Source of the DNA: Caballeronia concitans
Lineage (GTDB): Bacteria > Pseudomonadota > Gammaproteobacteria > Burkholderiales > Burkholderiaceae
Direction: 5' to 3'
Length of the DNA: 64,000 nt
Assembly: GCF_001544615.1 (NCBI RefSeq)
Contig: NZ_FCNV02000001.1
Span: forward strand, 248,001-312,000
Part shown: positions 18,614 through 27,687 of the stretch, in pieces
Numbering within the stretch: the first letter of the stretch is position 1
Layout: each line of letters begins with the position of its first letter
Position numbers and translations under genes: made by a program
The notes under the pieces: model-generated
What the model was told of the DNA's origin: nothing
The model's database searches: none
The model's input: only the letters and a program-made list of their open reading frames with translations

Positions 18614-19173
18614 GTCGATACTCCTTGCTTGTTGAATATGAGATGCAGGCGAGTGAGTGTGCCAGCTTTCCCTTTCAGTCGCCTGAGCGCGGACGCGTCG
18701 TCCGCGCGGCGCGCTGGCACGCCGTTTGACGAAGCAGGCGATTTTTAGAGGTCCATGTCTAAACGCAGCGTAAAAGCGGGCTTATAAAACAGGCTAATGA
18801 AGATAGGACGGCGGATTATCGGCAGCGTCGCGAGGAAGTTGAAGAACGCGCGAAGCAGGTACCCGCCGATGCCCTCGAAACCCGCATGGGCAGTGCGTTC
18901 GCGTCGAATCGCCACCACAAAGTCGCGGGCTTCTCAACTGGCCGTTAATCGGTAGTCGCACCAGTATCTTAAAAAACTTCCCTAAATTAATTTGACAACC
19001 CTACACTTGCGCGCAGTGCGGATGGCGGCCGCCACGAACGGCCGCCGGAAGGACTTCCCAAGTGCATGACGATGCATCCGGCGTGGTCGTCCACGGGACT
19101 GAGCGATCGTGATGAAAGACGGGGCACAGGGCGATTACGTTGTCGTTGTTTTGGACCGAAACTGGAGACTTAC
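18614..19173. other. Long intergenic region upstream of the branched-chain amino-acid binding protein
   Basis: About 560 bases with no convincing gene. An AT-rich stretch (18969-18998) contains a consensus -35 TTGACA at 18992-18997, but no -10 at the right distance. A leader hairpin GGCGGCC / GGCCGCC lies at 19024-19046. The segment 19047-19173 is probably 5' untranslated leader of the binding-protein gene. Confidence 0.4.
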
Positions 19174-20319
19174 ATGAACACCAAGCTTCACAAAGTGTTG
19201 CCGATCAGCGCTGCAGCCGTGCTGTTCGCTACGTTGGCAACGTCCGCAGCAGCCGACCAGGTCGTCAAGATCGGTCACGTCGCACCGCTGACCGGCGGTA
19301 TCGCTCACCTGGGCAAGGACAACGAAAACGGCGCGCGGCTCGCAGTCGAAGAGATCAACGCGAAGGGTCTCACCATCGGCGGCGAGAAGATCACCCTTCA
19401 ACTGGACCCGCAAGACGATGCAGCCGACCCGCGTACCGCTACGCAAGTCGCGCAGAAGCTCGTCGATGACAAGGTCGTCGCGGTCGTCGGTCACCTGAAC
19501 TCCGGCACGTCCATTCCGGCATCGAAGATTTATAGCGACGCGGGCATCGTTCAGATCTCGCCGTCGGCAACGAACCCGGCCTACACGCAGCAAGGCTTCA
19601 AGACGACGTACCGCGTCGTCGCGACCGATGCGCAGCAAGGCCCGGCGCTCGCCAACTACGCGGCGAAGAGCCTGAAGGTGAAGACCGTCGCGGTCGTCGA
19701 CGACTCCACCGCTTACGGCCAGGGTCTCGCGAACGAGTTCGAGAAGACCGCCAAGTCGCTCGGCCTGAAGGTCGTTTCGCATGACGCGACCAACGACAAG
19801 GCCGTGGACTTCCGCGCGATTCTGACGAAGATCAAGGGCGAAAACCCCGACGCCGTGATGTACGGCGGCATGGACGCGACCGGCGGCCCGTTCGCGAAGC
19901 AGGCGAAGCAGCTCGGCCTGCGCGCGAAGGTGCTGGCAGGCGACGGCGTCTGCACGGAAAAGCTGGCTGACTTGGCCGGCGACGCGACCGACAACGTCGT
20001 GTGCTCGGAAGCGGGCATGGCGCTCGAGAAGATGGAAGGCGGCGCGGCGTTCGGCGCGAAGTTCCAGAAGCGCTTCGGTCAGCCGATCCAGATCTACGCA
20101 CCGTTCACGTATGACGCGGTGTACATCATCGTCGACGCGATGAAGCGTGCGAACTCGGTCGATCCGGCCAAGATCCTCGCCGCGATGCCGAATACGGACT
20201 ACAAGGGCGTGATCGGCCAGACGAGCTTCGACTCGAAGGGCGACCTGAAGCACGGCGTGATCTCGCTGTACGACTACAAGAAGGGCAAGAAGACGCTGCT
20301 CGACGTCGTGAAGATGTAA
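19174..20319 (+). CDS. livK: Periplasmic branched-chain amino-acid ABC transporter binding protein
   Basis: A 381-residue type I periplasmic binding protein of the Leu/Ile/Val family. A signal peptide (1-27, cut after TSAAA) precedes VVKIGHVAPLTGGIAHLGKDNENGARLAVEEIN. VVGHLNSGTSIPASKIYSDAGI is the usual ligand-site region. No permease or ATPase genes follow, so it is an orphan binding protein that must use components encoded elsewhere. The ATG at 19174 follows TGGAGAC; an upstream in-frame start at 19066 would put 36 residues before the signal peptide. Likely highly expressed, judging by consistent preferred codons. Confidence 0.92.
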   Translation: MNTKLHKVLPISAAAVLFATLATSAAADQVVKIGHVAPLTGGIAHLGKDNENGARLAVEEINAKGLTIGGEKITLQLDPQDDAADPRTATQVAQKLVDDKVVAVVGHLNSGTSIPASKIYSDAGIVQISPSATNPAYTQQGFKTTYRVVATDAQQGPALANYAAKSLKVKTVAVVDDSTAYGQGLANEFEKTAKSLGLKVVSHDATNDKAVDFRAILTKIKGENPDAVMYGGMDATGGPFAKQAKQLGLRAKVLAGDGVCTEKLADLAGDATDNVVCSEAGMALEKMEGGAAFGAKFQKRFGQPIQIYAPFTYDAVYIIVDAMKRANSVDPAKILAAMPNTDYKGVIGQTSFDSKGDLKHGVISLYDYKKGKKTLLDVVKM

Positions 20320-20344
20320 CGTCGTCGGACATTCGTCCTGAAAG

Positions 20345-20378
20345 ACGCGCGGACCGCGAAGGTCCGCGCGTTTTTTTA
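20345..20378 (+). terminator. Rho-independent terminator of the binding-protein gene
   Basis: Perfect 11-base stem ACGCGCGGACC / GGTCCGCGCGT with loop GCGAA, then seven T residues. The T-tract touches the stop codon of the convergent MFS gene. Confidence 0.93.
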
Positions 20379-21659
20379 TATCTTCAGCCGCTTGAGGATG
20401 CGTGGACCGATCAGCGTGATCGCCGCGCAGCATGCCGCGACGACGCATAGTCCGACCGGCAGCGAACTCACCTGCGCCACGCCGCCGATCAGCACCGGCC
20501 CGAGCAGCAAGCCGAAATACGCGAGGCCCGCGACCTGCGCGAGACCTTCGGCCGCCGTCACGCCTTCGACGCGCGCAGCCGCCGCGAAGAGCACCGGCAT
20601 CATGTTCGCGAGACCGAGGCCCATCAGCGTGAAGCCGGTCATCGTGACGAGCGCGTTCGGGAAGACGAGCGCCATCAACATGCCGATGAACGCGAGCCCC
20701 GCGCTGCCGAACACGAGCTGAGGCGCGCCGAACCGCGCGCGCACCGCATCGCCGCCGAAGCGTCCAGCCGCCATGCCGCCCGAGAAGGCGGCGTACGCGG
20801 CGCTGGAGAGCGAGTGCGAGGCGAGCACGACGTCGCGCATATAGACGGTGGCCCAGTCGTACATCGCGCCTTCCGCGATCAACGCGACGAGCGCGAGGCC
20901 GCCGAGCGCCCACAGCGCGCCCGAGCGCCAGCGGTTCGACGACGACGCCTTCGCGTGCGCTTCGTGATGCGGCACGTGAGGCAGCACCGAGGGCATCGAC
21001 GCGAGCAGCACGACGACGCTCGCCCCCGACGCCAGCGCCAGATGCAATGCCGGCGCGAGTCCGTGCGCGATGAGCGCCCCGCCGATCGCGGCGCCCGCCA
21101 TCCCGCCGATGCTGAACATGCCGTGCAGCGACGACATGATCGGCCGCCCGAGCGCTTCTTCGACGGCGCTGGCTTCGGCGTTCATCGCGACATCGAGCGT
21201 CGCCATGCCGCAGCCGAACACCGCGAGCACGATCAGGAGCAGCCAGAAGCTCGGCACGACGAGGATCAGCGCGCCGCAGACGGTCATCGTGATGCCGCCC
21301 GCAATGCATGCGGTGCGCGTCCCGGCGCGCGCGATCCACGACGCGGTGGTGAGCATCGCGAAGATGGAGCCGCCCGCGACGGCGAAGAGCGCGAGCGACA
21401 GCATGCCGGGGCTGAGCGCGAATTTGTCGCGCACGGTCGGCACGTGCACGCCCCACGAGGCGTACATCATGCCGGCGATGAAGAAGACGGCCATCGTCGC
21501 GTAGCGGGCGCGCTGGCGGGTCGCGTGAGGGAGGCTGCGATGCAGTGCGAGCGTCGGATTGGACTCGCAGGCGGAGGAGGCGGTAGTCGAGTCGGACACG
21601 GAGAAACCGTCGAAAAGAGTGGCGCGATGCGGGCGGTGCGCCTGAGAGACGCAGGACAA
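20376..21659 (-). CDS. MFS transporter, YbjJ-like
   Basis: A 427-residue major facilitator protein with about 12 helices, beginning after a polar N-terminus of about 50 residues. Features include ASWGVHVPTVRDKFALSPGMLSLALF (helix 1 region), CGMATLDVAMNAEASAVE and MSSLHGMFSIGGMAGAAIG, typical of the YbjJ/fucose-permease-like branch. The substrate is unknown. A GTG at 21599 would shorten the N-terminus by 20 residues and is a plausible true start; no strong Shine-Dalgarno decides. Divergent from the HugZ-like gene. Confidence 0.82.
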   Translation of the reverse strand: MSCVSQAHRPHRATLFDGFSVSDSTTASSACESNPTLALHRSLPHATRQRARYATMAVFFIAGMMYASWGVHVPTVRDKFALSPGMLSLALFAVAGGSIFAMLTTASWIARAGTRTACIAGGITMTVCGALILVVPSFWLLLIVLAVFGCGMATLDVAMNAEASAVEEALGRPIMSSLHGMFSIGGMAGAAIGGALIAHGLAPALHLALASGASVVVLLASMPSVLPHVPHHEAHAKASSSNRWRSGALWALGGLALVALIAEGAMYDWATVYMRDVVLASHSLSSAAYAAFSGGMAAGRFGGDAVRARFGAPQLVFGSAGLAFIGMLMALVFPNALVTMTGFTLMGLGLANMMPVLFAAAARVEGVTAAEGLAQVAGLAYFGLLLGPVLIGGVAQVSSLPVGLCVVAACCAAITLIGPRILKRLKI

Positions 21660-21762
21660 CCGGACAGCATGCCATCCGGCGCTTTCGATTCTATCGAACG
21701 GCCAGGAGACACGCTCGCAGGCGGTGCATTACCATTTTCAGAACACATTCTGGACTAACGGC

Positions 21763-22428
21763 ATGAACATTCCGCCGCAGGCGCCGCTGCATCTCATTCA
21801 TCGCATGTCCGTCGGCACGCTCGCCACGCATTCGCGCGAGCCCGCCGGCTTTCCTTATCCGACCGCGCTGCCTTTCGCGCCGACCGCCCGCCATGCGCCG
21901 ATGCTGCTCATCAGCCGCTTGGCCGAGCACACACGCAATCTCGAGTCCGATGCGCGCGCCGGCTTTCTTGTCGCGCACGCGGCGGGCGGCCAGGTGCTCG
22001 AAGGCCAGCGGCTCACGCTGCTCGGAAGCTTCGCGCCGGCGGCGGAAAACGAGCTCGCTGAACTGGCGCGGCGCTATTTGCGGTATCACCCCGACGCGGA
22101 GCGTTATCTGCAATTAGGAGATTTCGCATTCTGGGTAATGAAGCCGGAACGGATGCGGTTTATCGGCGGATTCGGCGCGATGGGCTGGCTCGGCGGCGAA
22201 GACATCGATTCGTTGGAACCGCTCGCCGCCACGGACGAATCGTCGCTATGCGAATTCTTCGATGCTTATGCGGGCCGTCCCACAAATGTGGAGTTATTGG
22301 GGATTGATCGCTATGGCTGCGATTTGATCACTGACGGAACTCGCAATCGTTTTACATTCGATAACCCCAAGCTCACAAGGGACGCTTTGAAAGCGGCGGT
22401 TATCGACTGTTTAGAGCGGCAAGCATGA
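21763..22428 (+). CDS. HugZ-like haem-utilisation / pyridoxamine-phosphate-oxidase-fold protein
   Basis: A 221-residue protein with a split-barrel flavin-reductase-like N-terminal domain (ATHSREPAGFPYPTALPFAP, SRLAEHTRNLESDARAGFLV) and a C-terminal domain (about 135-221) with VELLGIDRYGCDLI. This architecture is seen in the HugZ/HutZ group, some of which bind or degrade haem; others are simply FMN- or PLP-related proteins. No haem-uptake gene is adjacent, so haem degradation is only inferred. ATG 21763 is preferred over the in-frame ATG 21724, but neither has a clear SD. Confidence 0.72.
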   Translation: MNIPPQAPLHLIHRMSVGTLATHSREPAGFPYPTALPFAPTARHAPMLLISRLAEHTRNLESDARAGFLVAHAAGGQVLEGQRLTLLGSFAPAAENELAELARRYLRYHPDAERYLQLGDFAFWVMKPERMRFIGGFGAMGWLGGEDIDSLEPLAATDESSLCEFFDAYAGRPTNVELLGIDRYGCDLITDGTRNRFTFDNPKLTRDALKAAVIDCLERQA

Positions 22429-22777
22429 GCACGAGGCCGCGATAAGTGGATCGATTCCTAAAATTGCCCTTCGCGAATGAGCCTTGGCTAAGAAGTTCCC
22501 ATCGCATGGAAGTTTTCGTAGGACTGCGCGCAGTGCTTTCATTTCATGCTATCGCAACGTGCACGACGTTTTCGCTTAATTTCGACGAACAGCGACAACT
22601 TTGAAAAGTGCCGCATTGTCGGCAAATGTTACGAGCCAATAGCGTTATTCAGTTAATGACAACGGAGCATGCCGCCATAATCGGTTTTGTGTTAATCTGC
22701 GGTCCAGTCCGAGGCTATACTCATAACCGATAGAGCGGGCATCGACTCGCAGAACAGCACACTACCAAGGAATTGCC
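22429..22777. promoter_or_regulatory. AT-rich upstream region of the H-NS gene with a candidate promoter
   Basis: About 350 bases, noticeably richer in A/T than neighbouring sequence and without a gene. A good -10 TATACT is at 22716-22721 with a weak -35 TTAATC 18 bases earlier (22692-22697), placing the start of an approximately 50-base leader before the hns ATG. H-NS genes commonly bind their own AT-rich promoter, so autoregulation is plausible but inferred. Confidence 0.45.
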
Positions 22778-23083
22778 ATGCCTTCATACAAGGAACTGCT
22801 CGCGCAGCGCGAGTCTCTCGAACGTCAGATCGAAGAAGCGAAGTCGCGCGAATACGCCGAAGTGCTTAATGAGATCAAGCAGAAGATGGCCGATTATGGC
22901 ATCACGCTTCAGGAATTGGCCGGTGGCCGTGGCGGCAAATCCGCGAAGGCATCGTCGCGTGGCCGTTCTGGCGTTGCGCCGAAATATCGCGACCCGGAAA
23001 GCGGCAGCACTTGGTCGGGTCGCGGCAAGCCGCCGAAGTGGATTGCGGGCCAGGACCGTGACAGCTTCCTGATCGGCAAATAA
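22778..23083 (+). CDS. H-NS family nucleoid-associated protein
   Basis: A 101-residue histone-like protein. Residues 1-45 are an amphipathic oligomerisation helix (ELLAQRESLERQIEEAKSREYAEVLNEI split over the heptads); a basic Gly/Ser/Lys linker follows; the C-terminal DNA-binding domain carries YRDPESGSTWSGRGKPPKW (about 72-90), the H-NS/HvrA core motif with the AT-hook-like RGKPP. It silences AT-rich, often foreign, DNA. AAGGAA precedes the ATG. Burkholderiaceae carry several paralogues, so no specific symbol is assigned. Confidence 0.93.
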   Translation: MPSYKELLAQRESLERQIEEAKSREYAEVLNEIKQKMADYGITLQELAGGRGGKSAKASSRGRSGVAPKYRDPESGSTWSGRGKPPKWIAGQDRDSFLIGK

Positions 23084-23129
23084 GCAGCGCCGAATCAGCA
23101 GCAAGCAGCACCGAATTAGAAGAAGCACG

Positions 23130-23156
23130 AAAGCCGCGCCTTTTGCGCGGCTTTTT
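23130..23156 (+). terminator. Rho-independent terminator of the H-NS gene
   Basis: Stem AAGCCGCGC (23131-23139) / GCGCGGCTT (23145-23153) with loop CTTTT, extended by A/T pairing and followed by T residues. Confidence 0.88.
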
Positions 23157-23295
23157 CTTTGCCGATGCGAATCTCCTGGCGGGCCGACTGAAGCTTCATA
23201 GGCCATTGATTCATAAGCGCTTCGTCGATGACGGCGGTGCGCCGGCATTACGCCGCGCTGTTAAAATAAGTCGTTGAGAACACGAGATAAATTAC

Positions 23296-24474
23296 ATGTC
23301 ACTTTCAGGGACGGACGCAGCGGAGAAACAGGCGGTCGCCGTCCGCACGACGTGGACGAGTATTGCGCTAAATAGTGGGCTGACGGTTGCGCAACTGGTC
23401 GTCGGAATAATCGCGCACTCCCAGGCTTTGATTGCGGACGGCGTTCACTCGCTGGCGGACCTCGTGTCGGATTTTGTCGTATTGATCGCGAACAAAAAGG
23501 CCGCTGCCGTTCCGGATATCGATCACAACTACGGTCACAGCCGGTATGAGACCGTCGCGTCCTTATTCCTCGGCGGATTGTTGATCGCCGTGGGCGCGGG
23601 AATGTTATGGCGCGCGGGAACGCGCATCATGCATCTTCAGGATATTCCCGCCGTGCACGCGAGCGCGCTGGCTGTCGCGATAATCGTCCTGGTTTCGAAG
23701 GAAGCGCTTTTTCGATATATGCTGCGGGCCGCCGAACGCGTGCGCTCCGCAATGCTCGTCGCGAATGCGTGGCATGCGCGGTCGGATGCGGCTTCTTCGC
23801 TCGTCGTCGCGCTCGGTATCGTGGGAAGTCTCGCGGGTTTTCGCATTCTCGATCCGATTGCCGCCGCGCTCGTCGGTTTCATGATCGGAAAAATGGGATG
23901 GAGCTTCGCGTGGGATGCGCTTCAAGATCTTTCTGATCGCGCACTGGACGAAGCGACCACCGCCGATTTACGCGACATTTTGCTGCGCACGCCGGGCGTG
24001 CGGGATGTCGATGAACTGCGCACGCGCAAAATGGGCGACCTCGCGATTGTCGACGCCCATATCCTCGTCGATCCGCTGATTACCGTTTCCGAAGGCCATT
24101 TCATTGCGGAATCCGCGCGGGCGCATATGCTCGCGGATTCGCGCGTGATCGACGCGCTTATTCATGTCGATCCGGAAAGCGATTCCGCCAATCCGCTGCC
24201 GGGCAATTACCCGCTGCGCTCGACGGTCACGGAAGCCGTGCGCCGCGCGCTCGCGGAGCAGGGCTTAGCCGCCGATGCGCTCAATCTGCATTATCTGAAG
24301 CGCGGTTTCGACGTGGAGATCGTCCTGCCGCACGTCGCCGAAGGCGAGACCGCGTCGCGGCTCGCGAGCATCGACCTGGACGCGCTCAGGCGCATGCTCG
24401 GCGCGCGCGAGATTCGCGTGTCGCAGAAGATGAAACACGCCGCGCTCGAACCGGCGAAGCACGCGGCACGCTAG
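23296..24474 (+). CDS. Cation diffusion facilitator (CDF) metal exporter
   Basis: A 392-residue inner-membrane divalent-metal/proton antiporter. The helix-2 metal site is in LIADGVHSLADLVSD (D48, H51, D55) and the helix-5 site is the HxxxD of WHARSDAAS. The cytoplasmic C-terminal domain (about 205-300) contains DVDELRTRKMGDLAIVDAHILVD. A further tail to 392 (LRSTVTEAVRRALAEQGL...) looks like a second, degenerate copy of that cytoplasmic fold and makes the protein longer than typical 300-residue CDFs. The substrate may be Zn, Fe or Co. Convergent with the Lrp gene. Confidence 0.88.
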   Translation: MSLSGTDAAEKQAVAVRTTWTSIALNSGLTVAQLVVGIIAHSQALIADGVHSLADLVSDFVVLIANKKAAAVPDIDHNYGHSRYETVASLFLGGLLIAVGAGMLWRAGTRIMHLQDIPAVHASALAVAIIVLVSKEALFRYMLRAAERVRSAMLVANAWHARSDAASSLVVALGIVGSLAGFRILDPIAAALVGFMIGKMGWSFAWDALQDLSDRALDEATTADLRDILLRTPGVRDVDELRTRKMGDLAIVDAHILVDPLITVSEGHFIAESARAHMLADSRVIDALIHVDPESDSANPLPGNYPLRSTVTEAVRRALAEQGLAADALNLHYLKRGFDVEIVLPHVAEGETASRLASIDLDALRRMLGAREIRVSQKMKHAALEPAKHAAR

Positions 24475-24499
24475 CGCAGCGAATGCAGCGCGCGCCGTT

Positions 24500-24958
24500 T
24501 CACAGCGGCAATTGCGTATCGAACTTGATTTCCCGAAGCACGACGCTCGTGCGAACCTGCGCGACCGCCGGAATCTTGAAGATGCGGTCATGCAGGAAGG
24601 CGTCGTACGCCTTGATGTCGGGCGCGACGATCTTGAGAATGTAATCGGATTCGCCCGTGGTGCTGTAGCACTCGGTGACTTCCGCGCACGTGGCGATCTC
24701 GCGTTCGAACTGCTCGACGCCGCCTTCGGTGTGCCGCGTCAGGTGAATATGCGCGAGCGCGCAAACATGCAGGCCGAGCTTTTCGCGGTCCAGCAGCGCG
24801 GTGTAGCGCTGGATGACGCCGGACTGCTCCATGTCCTTGATGCGCCGCCAGCACGGCGTGCTGGAAAGCCCGACCTGATCGGAGATTTCCTGAACGGAAC
24901 GGCGGGCGTCCAGTTGCAGAAGACGCAGGATTTTTTGTGAGAACGTATCGAGAGTCAA
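24500..24958 (-). CDS. Lrp/AsnC-family transcriptional regulator
   Basis: A 152-residue feast/famine regulator. The N-terminal winged helix-turn-helix reads KILRLLQLDARRSVQEISDQVGLSSTPCWRRIKDMEQSG; the C-terminal RAM ligand domain has CAEVTECYSTTGESDYILKIVAPDIKAYDAFL. It binds DNA as an oligomer in response to an amino acid. The next gene in the same direction codes for an exonuclease and is not an obvious target; divergent or distant targets are possible. Start chosen at the ATG giving the family length. Confidence 0.92.
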   Translation of the reverse strand: MTLDTFSQKILRLLQLDARRSVQEISDQVGLSSTPCWRRIKDMEQSGVIQRYTALLDREKLGLHVCALAHIHLTRHTEGGVEQFEREIATCAEVTECYSTTGESDYILKIVAPDIKAYDAFLHDRIFKIPAVAQVRTSVVLREIKFDTQLPL

Positions 24959-25075
24959 CTGCGCCTCCGTTCGGTCGCGATTTGACTCTCATAGTAGAGG
25001 CGCCAGAAAAGAAAGGCAATGCAACGGCGGCGCGATGAGGTAGTTTCCCTAACTCCCCGGCTCGACGGCGCGTTT

Positions 25076-25702
25076 TTACCTTTCGGATGCGTCGCCGGCC
25101 AATGGCGTCGGATTTTCGACCGCTTTTGCCGCCGCTTCGTGCGTCGCCCGCAGTTCCGCGAGCATGTTGCAGAACAGCGCGCCTTGCTCGATGGCATCGT
25201 CCAGCGCGACGTGCGTATGCGGCAGTTCATCGAACCAGTGCTTCGGCAGACGCGGCTTGATGGCCTTGCGATACGGCAGGCCGGTCATCGCGAAGGCGAG
25301 CGTCTTGATGTCGAGCGCGGACCACGAGAACGGGCAGCGCCCCGCGAAGCGCATCATGTACCAGAACATGTGCGTGAAGTCGAAGCCCGCCGGATAGGCG
25401 ACGAACACCGGCTTGCCCGGCAGCGCCTCGACCCACTCCACATACTGCACGAGCGCGATTTCCGGCTTCTGCAGATCCGTACGGCACGCGGCCCACGCTT
25501 CGGGCTGCGTCTTCCACCATGCGGCCTGCACCGGGTGCGGCGCGGCGCCTTCGAGCGTTTCGAGATTCGCGGAGAACGTGCTGATGAGCTGCTTGTCCGC
25601 CGTGTACGCCGCCGACGCGAAGCTCAGCATCGAATGCGGACCGGGAATCGGGCCGTCGGCTTCGACATCGGTGCTGACGTAGATTTCGGGGATCGCGTTC
25701 AT
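25076..25702 (-). CDS. DEDD-type 3'-5' exonuclease
   Basis: A 208-residue protein of the RNase T / DNA polymerase III epsilon superfamily. The first catalytic pair is D12 and E14 (STDVEADG), a later Asp is in [12 protein letters not shown], and the last motif [11 protein letters not shown] provides the His and Asp of the DEDDh signature. The substrate (RNA or DNA) is not known. Its start codon overlaps the stop of the upstream gloC gene by four bases (ATGA), so the two are translationally coupled. Confidence 0.82.
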   Translation of the reverse strand: MNAIPEIYVSTDVEADGPIPGPHSMLSFASAAYTADKQLISTFSANLETLEGAAPHPVQAAWWKTQPEAWAACRTDLQKPEIALVQYVEWVEALPGKPVFVAYPAGFDFTHMFWYMMRFAGRCPFSWSALDIKTLAFAMTGLPYRKAIKPRLPKHWFDELPHTHVALDDAIEQGALFCNMLAELRATHEAAAKAVENPTPLAGDASER

Positions 25703-26343
25703 GCTGCAACTCCATCGCGCACGAACGGATTGGTGCGTCGCTCTTCGCCGAATGTCGATGCGGGACCGTGGCCGGGAACGAACGTGACGTCGTCGCCGAG
25801 CGGCCAGAGCTTCTCGCGGATCGACTGGATGAGCTGCGCGTGATTGCCGCGCGGGAAGTCGGTGCGTCCGATGGAGCCTGCGAACAGCACGTCGCCCACA
25901 AAAGCCAGCCGATGCGCGCGGCTGAAGAACACCACATGCCCCGGCGTGTGGCCGGGACAGAAATAGACTTCCATGCTTTCGTCGCCGAAGCGGACCGTGT
26001 CGCCGTCTTCCAGCCAGCGCTCGGGCGTGAACGCCTCGGCGTTCGAGAAGCCGAAGCGCTGAGTCTGCGCGGGCAACTGGTCGATCCAGAACGCGTCTTC
26101 CTTGTGCGGACCTTCAATGGGCACGGCGTAATGGTCCGCCAGCGCCTTTGCGCCGCCGCAGTGATCGAGATGGCCATGCGTCAGCAGGATCTTCTCGACG
26201 GTCGCGCCGTTTCGCTCGACTTCCGCGATGATCCGTTCGATGTCGCCGCCCGGATCGACGACAGCCGCGCGCTGCGTCGCCTCGCAAATGACGATGGAGC
26301 AGTTTTGCTGGAAGGGCGTCACGGGAACAAGGATGACTTTCAT
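25699..26343 (-). CDS. gloC: Glyoxalase II-like metallo-beta-lactamase-fold hydrolase, GloC (YcbL)
   Basis: A 214-residue single-domain MBL hydrolase that aligns along its whole length with E. coli YcbL/GloC (215). Zinc ligands are in LTHGHLDH (H56, H58, D60, H61), [31 protein letters not shown] and PGHGPAST. It hydrolyses S-lactoylglutathione, the second step of methylglyoxal detoxification. It heads a two-gene unit with the exonuclease (four-base overlap). Confidence 0.9.
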   Translation of the reverse strand: MKVILVPVTPFQQNCSIVICEATQRAAVVDPGGDIERIIAEVERNGATVEKILLTHGHLDHCGGAKALADHYAVPIEGPHKEDAFWIDQLPAQTQRFGFSNAEAFTPERWLEDGDTVRFGDESMEVYFCPGHTPGHVVFFSRAHRLAFVGDVLFAGSIGRTDFPRGNHAQLIQSIREKLWPLGDDVTFVPGHGPASTFGEERRTNPFVRDGVAA

Positions 26344-27010
26344 GGGTCTGTCTAAAGTGCCGACGCGCGTGTAAAAACGTTCATTGTACCGGGGGCTGCC
26401 GGCGACGATGGAGCGCGCGGCGACGCGCCAGATCGCTCAAAAAAGCGGCAATTCTTACGGTCATAGCGAGAATCAATGACGATTCTCGCAGTCCGCGCAG
26501 CCGGACCCCGATTTTTTTGTATAATGCCTTCACTTGTGCATTGGTTTCACCATGCCGTCAACGGGTGATCGTTGAACGCCAGAGCGTTTTTTACAATCAC
26601 CATCAGTACGCTGTTAGGGGCCAAAAGCCTCGCAACTGCAACTCAAAGCACCTTCTCGTAGGTGCACACGTCTTGTCCAGCCGGGCGCCGCGCGTCCGTT
26701 CGATGGCCTTAGCCGCCGTCACGCTGGATGGGGCCTACGCCGCCGTTCCTGCGTCGTCTCGTGGTCGAGGCGAGCACGAGCGTGATGCCACGTTCGATGG
26801 CGGCATGTGGGGTCTGGTCAGGCTGCCGGGGACAGGTTGCGCCAGACGTGAACGATAACCGGGCGTTTGCGGCACACGTACGCCGCATCCGGGCATCAGT
26901 CCGCCGTTCGCACGATCGAACGGCGCGCTGCTTTGCGCGGAAAAGCCTATGGCTGCCTTCGCGCGCTTAACGGCGCGGCGCGGCGGCCCTTTTACCGTTG
27001 GTACACGTCT
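26344..27010. other. 667-base gene-free region upstream of rlpA; possible structured leader
   Basis: No reading frame here has protein-like composition or a plausible SD. Visible structure: a consensus -10 TATAAT at 26520-26525, a hairpin TCAACG-GGTGAT-CGTTGA (26558-26575), a small terminator-like hairpin with six T residues (26575-26592), and a perfect hairpin GCACCT-TCTCGT-AGGTGC (26648-26665). It could be a long 5' leader of rlpA, a small RNA gene, or both. Confidence 0.4.
26513..26592 (+). ncRNA. Candidate small RNA or attenuated leader
   Basis: TATAAT at 26520-26525 is a perfect -10 preceded by TTTTTTTG; no -35 of consensus quality is 16-18 bases upstream. A transcript starting near 26532 would be about 60 bases long and contain TCAACG/CGTTGA (26558-26575), ending in AACGC-CAGA-GCGTT followed by TTTT (26575-26592). 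The terminal stem is only five base pairs, so termination may be partial. No known RNA family is recognised. Confidence 0.3.
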
Positions 27011-27631
27011 ATGGATGTTCGATTCATTCGACATATCGCAAGCTTGCTAGCCGTTGGGGTGCTGGCCGGTTGCGCGGCGCCGGGTTCGGGCGACGTTGCT
27101 TCCGTACCGCCTGCATCGTCTTATCATCAGACGGCAAATACTGTCAGCACGCCGAGTGCCCGCTCCGATGCGCCGCTCGCTTTTGACTCGAAGCTGAATT
27201 CGCTGCCGTCGCAGGACGCGGACAAAGGCCAGTCGCTCGCGAACGCCGAACCGATCACGTCCGGTCCGGATATCGGCAACTTCGAGCAGAAGGGCAAGGC
27301 ATCGTGGTACGGCCGCCTGTTCCACGGGCGCAAGACCGCGAGCGGCGAGAAGTTCAACATGAACGCGATGACCGCCGCGCACCGTACGCTGCCGCTGGCT
27401 TCGTGGGTGCGCGTGACGAACGAGTCGAATCACAAGACCGTCGTCGTGAAGATCAACGATCGCGGTCCTTACGTGGGCAATCGCGTGATCGATCTGTCGT
27501 ACGCGGCTGCGTCGGCGCTCGGCATGCGCGGCGTGGGCACGCAGAAGGTGAAGATCGAAGGTCTCACGCAGCAGGAAGCGCGTGCGGCTCGCGAACAGTC
27601 GCAATCGCTCGCCGACGACAACGTGAACTGA
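27011..27631 (+). CDS. rlpA: RlpA-family septal lipoprotein
   Basis: A 206-residue lipoprotein. The signal ends in a lipobox VLAGC with acylated C21. After a Ser/Ala-rich linker, the double-psi beta-barrel domain (about 93-185) shows GKASWYGRLFHGRKTASGEKFN, AAHRTLPLASWVRVTN and VKINDRGPYVGNRVIDLSYAAASAL. RlpA proteins cleave or bind glycan strands lacking stem peptides at the septum. The C-terminal SPOR domain found in E. coli and Pseudomonas RlpA is absent, as is common in Burkholderia. The start is set by the signal peptide; no SD is obvious. Confidence 0.88.
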   Translation: MDVRFIRHIASLLAVGVLAGCAAPGSGDVASVPPASSYHQTANTVSTPSARSDAPLAFDSKLNSLPSQDADKGQSLANAEPITSGPDIGNFEQKGKASWYGRLFHGRKTASGEKFNMNAMTAAHRTLPLASWVRVTNESNHKTVVVKINDRGPYVGNRVIDLSYAAASALGMRGVGTQKVKIEGLTQQEARAAREQSQSLADDNVN

Positions 27632-27656
27632 ACGTTCATCGCGCGTTCGATATACG

Positions 27657-27686
27657 AAGGGCCGTCGATCGACGGCCCTTTGCTTT
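27657..27686. terminator. Bidirectional terminator between rlpA and rsmI
   Basis: Self-complementary stem AAGGGCCGTC-GATC-GACGGCCCTT at 27657-27680, followed by TGCTTTT. It sits between the convergent genes rlpA and rsmI. Confidence 0.8.
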
Positions 27687-27687
27687 T

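Noticed and set aside
18992-18997. TTGACA taken as the -35 of the binding-protein promoter
   Set aside because: No acceptable -10 hexamer is found 16-18 bases downstream.
26517-26858. A 113-codon plus-strand frame in the rlpA leader region
   Set aside because: Its start overlaps the TATAAT element, there is no SD, and the translation has no domain-like character.
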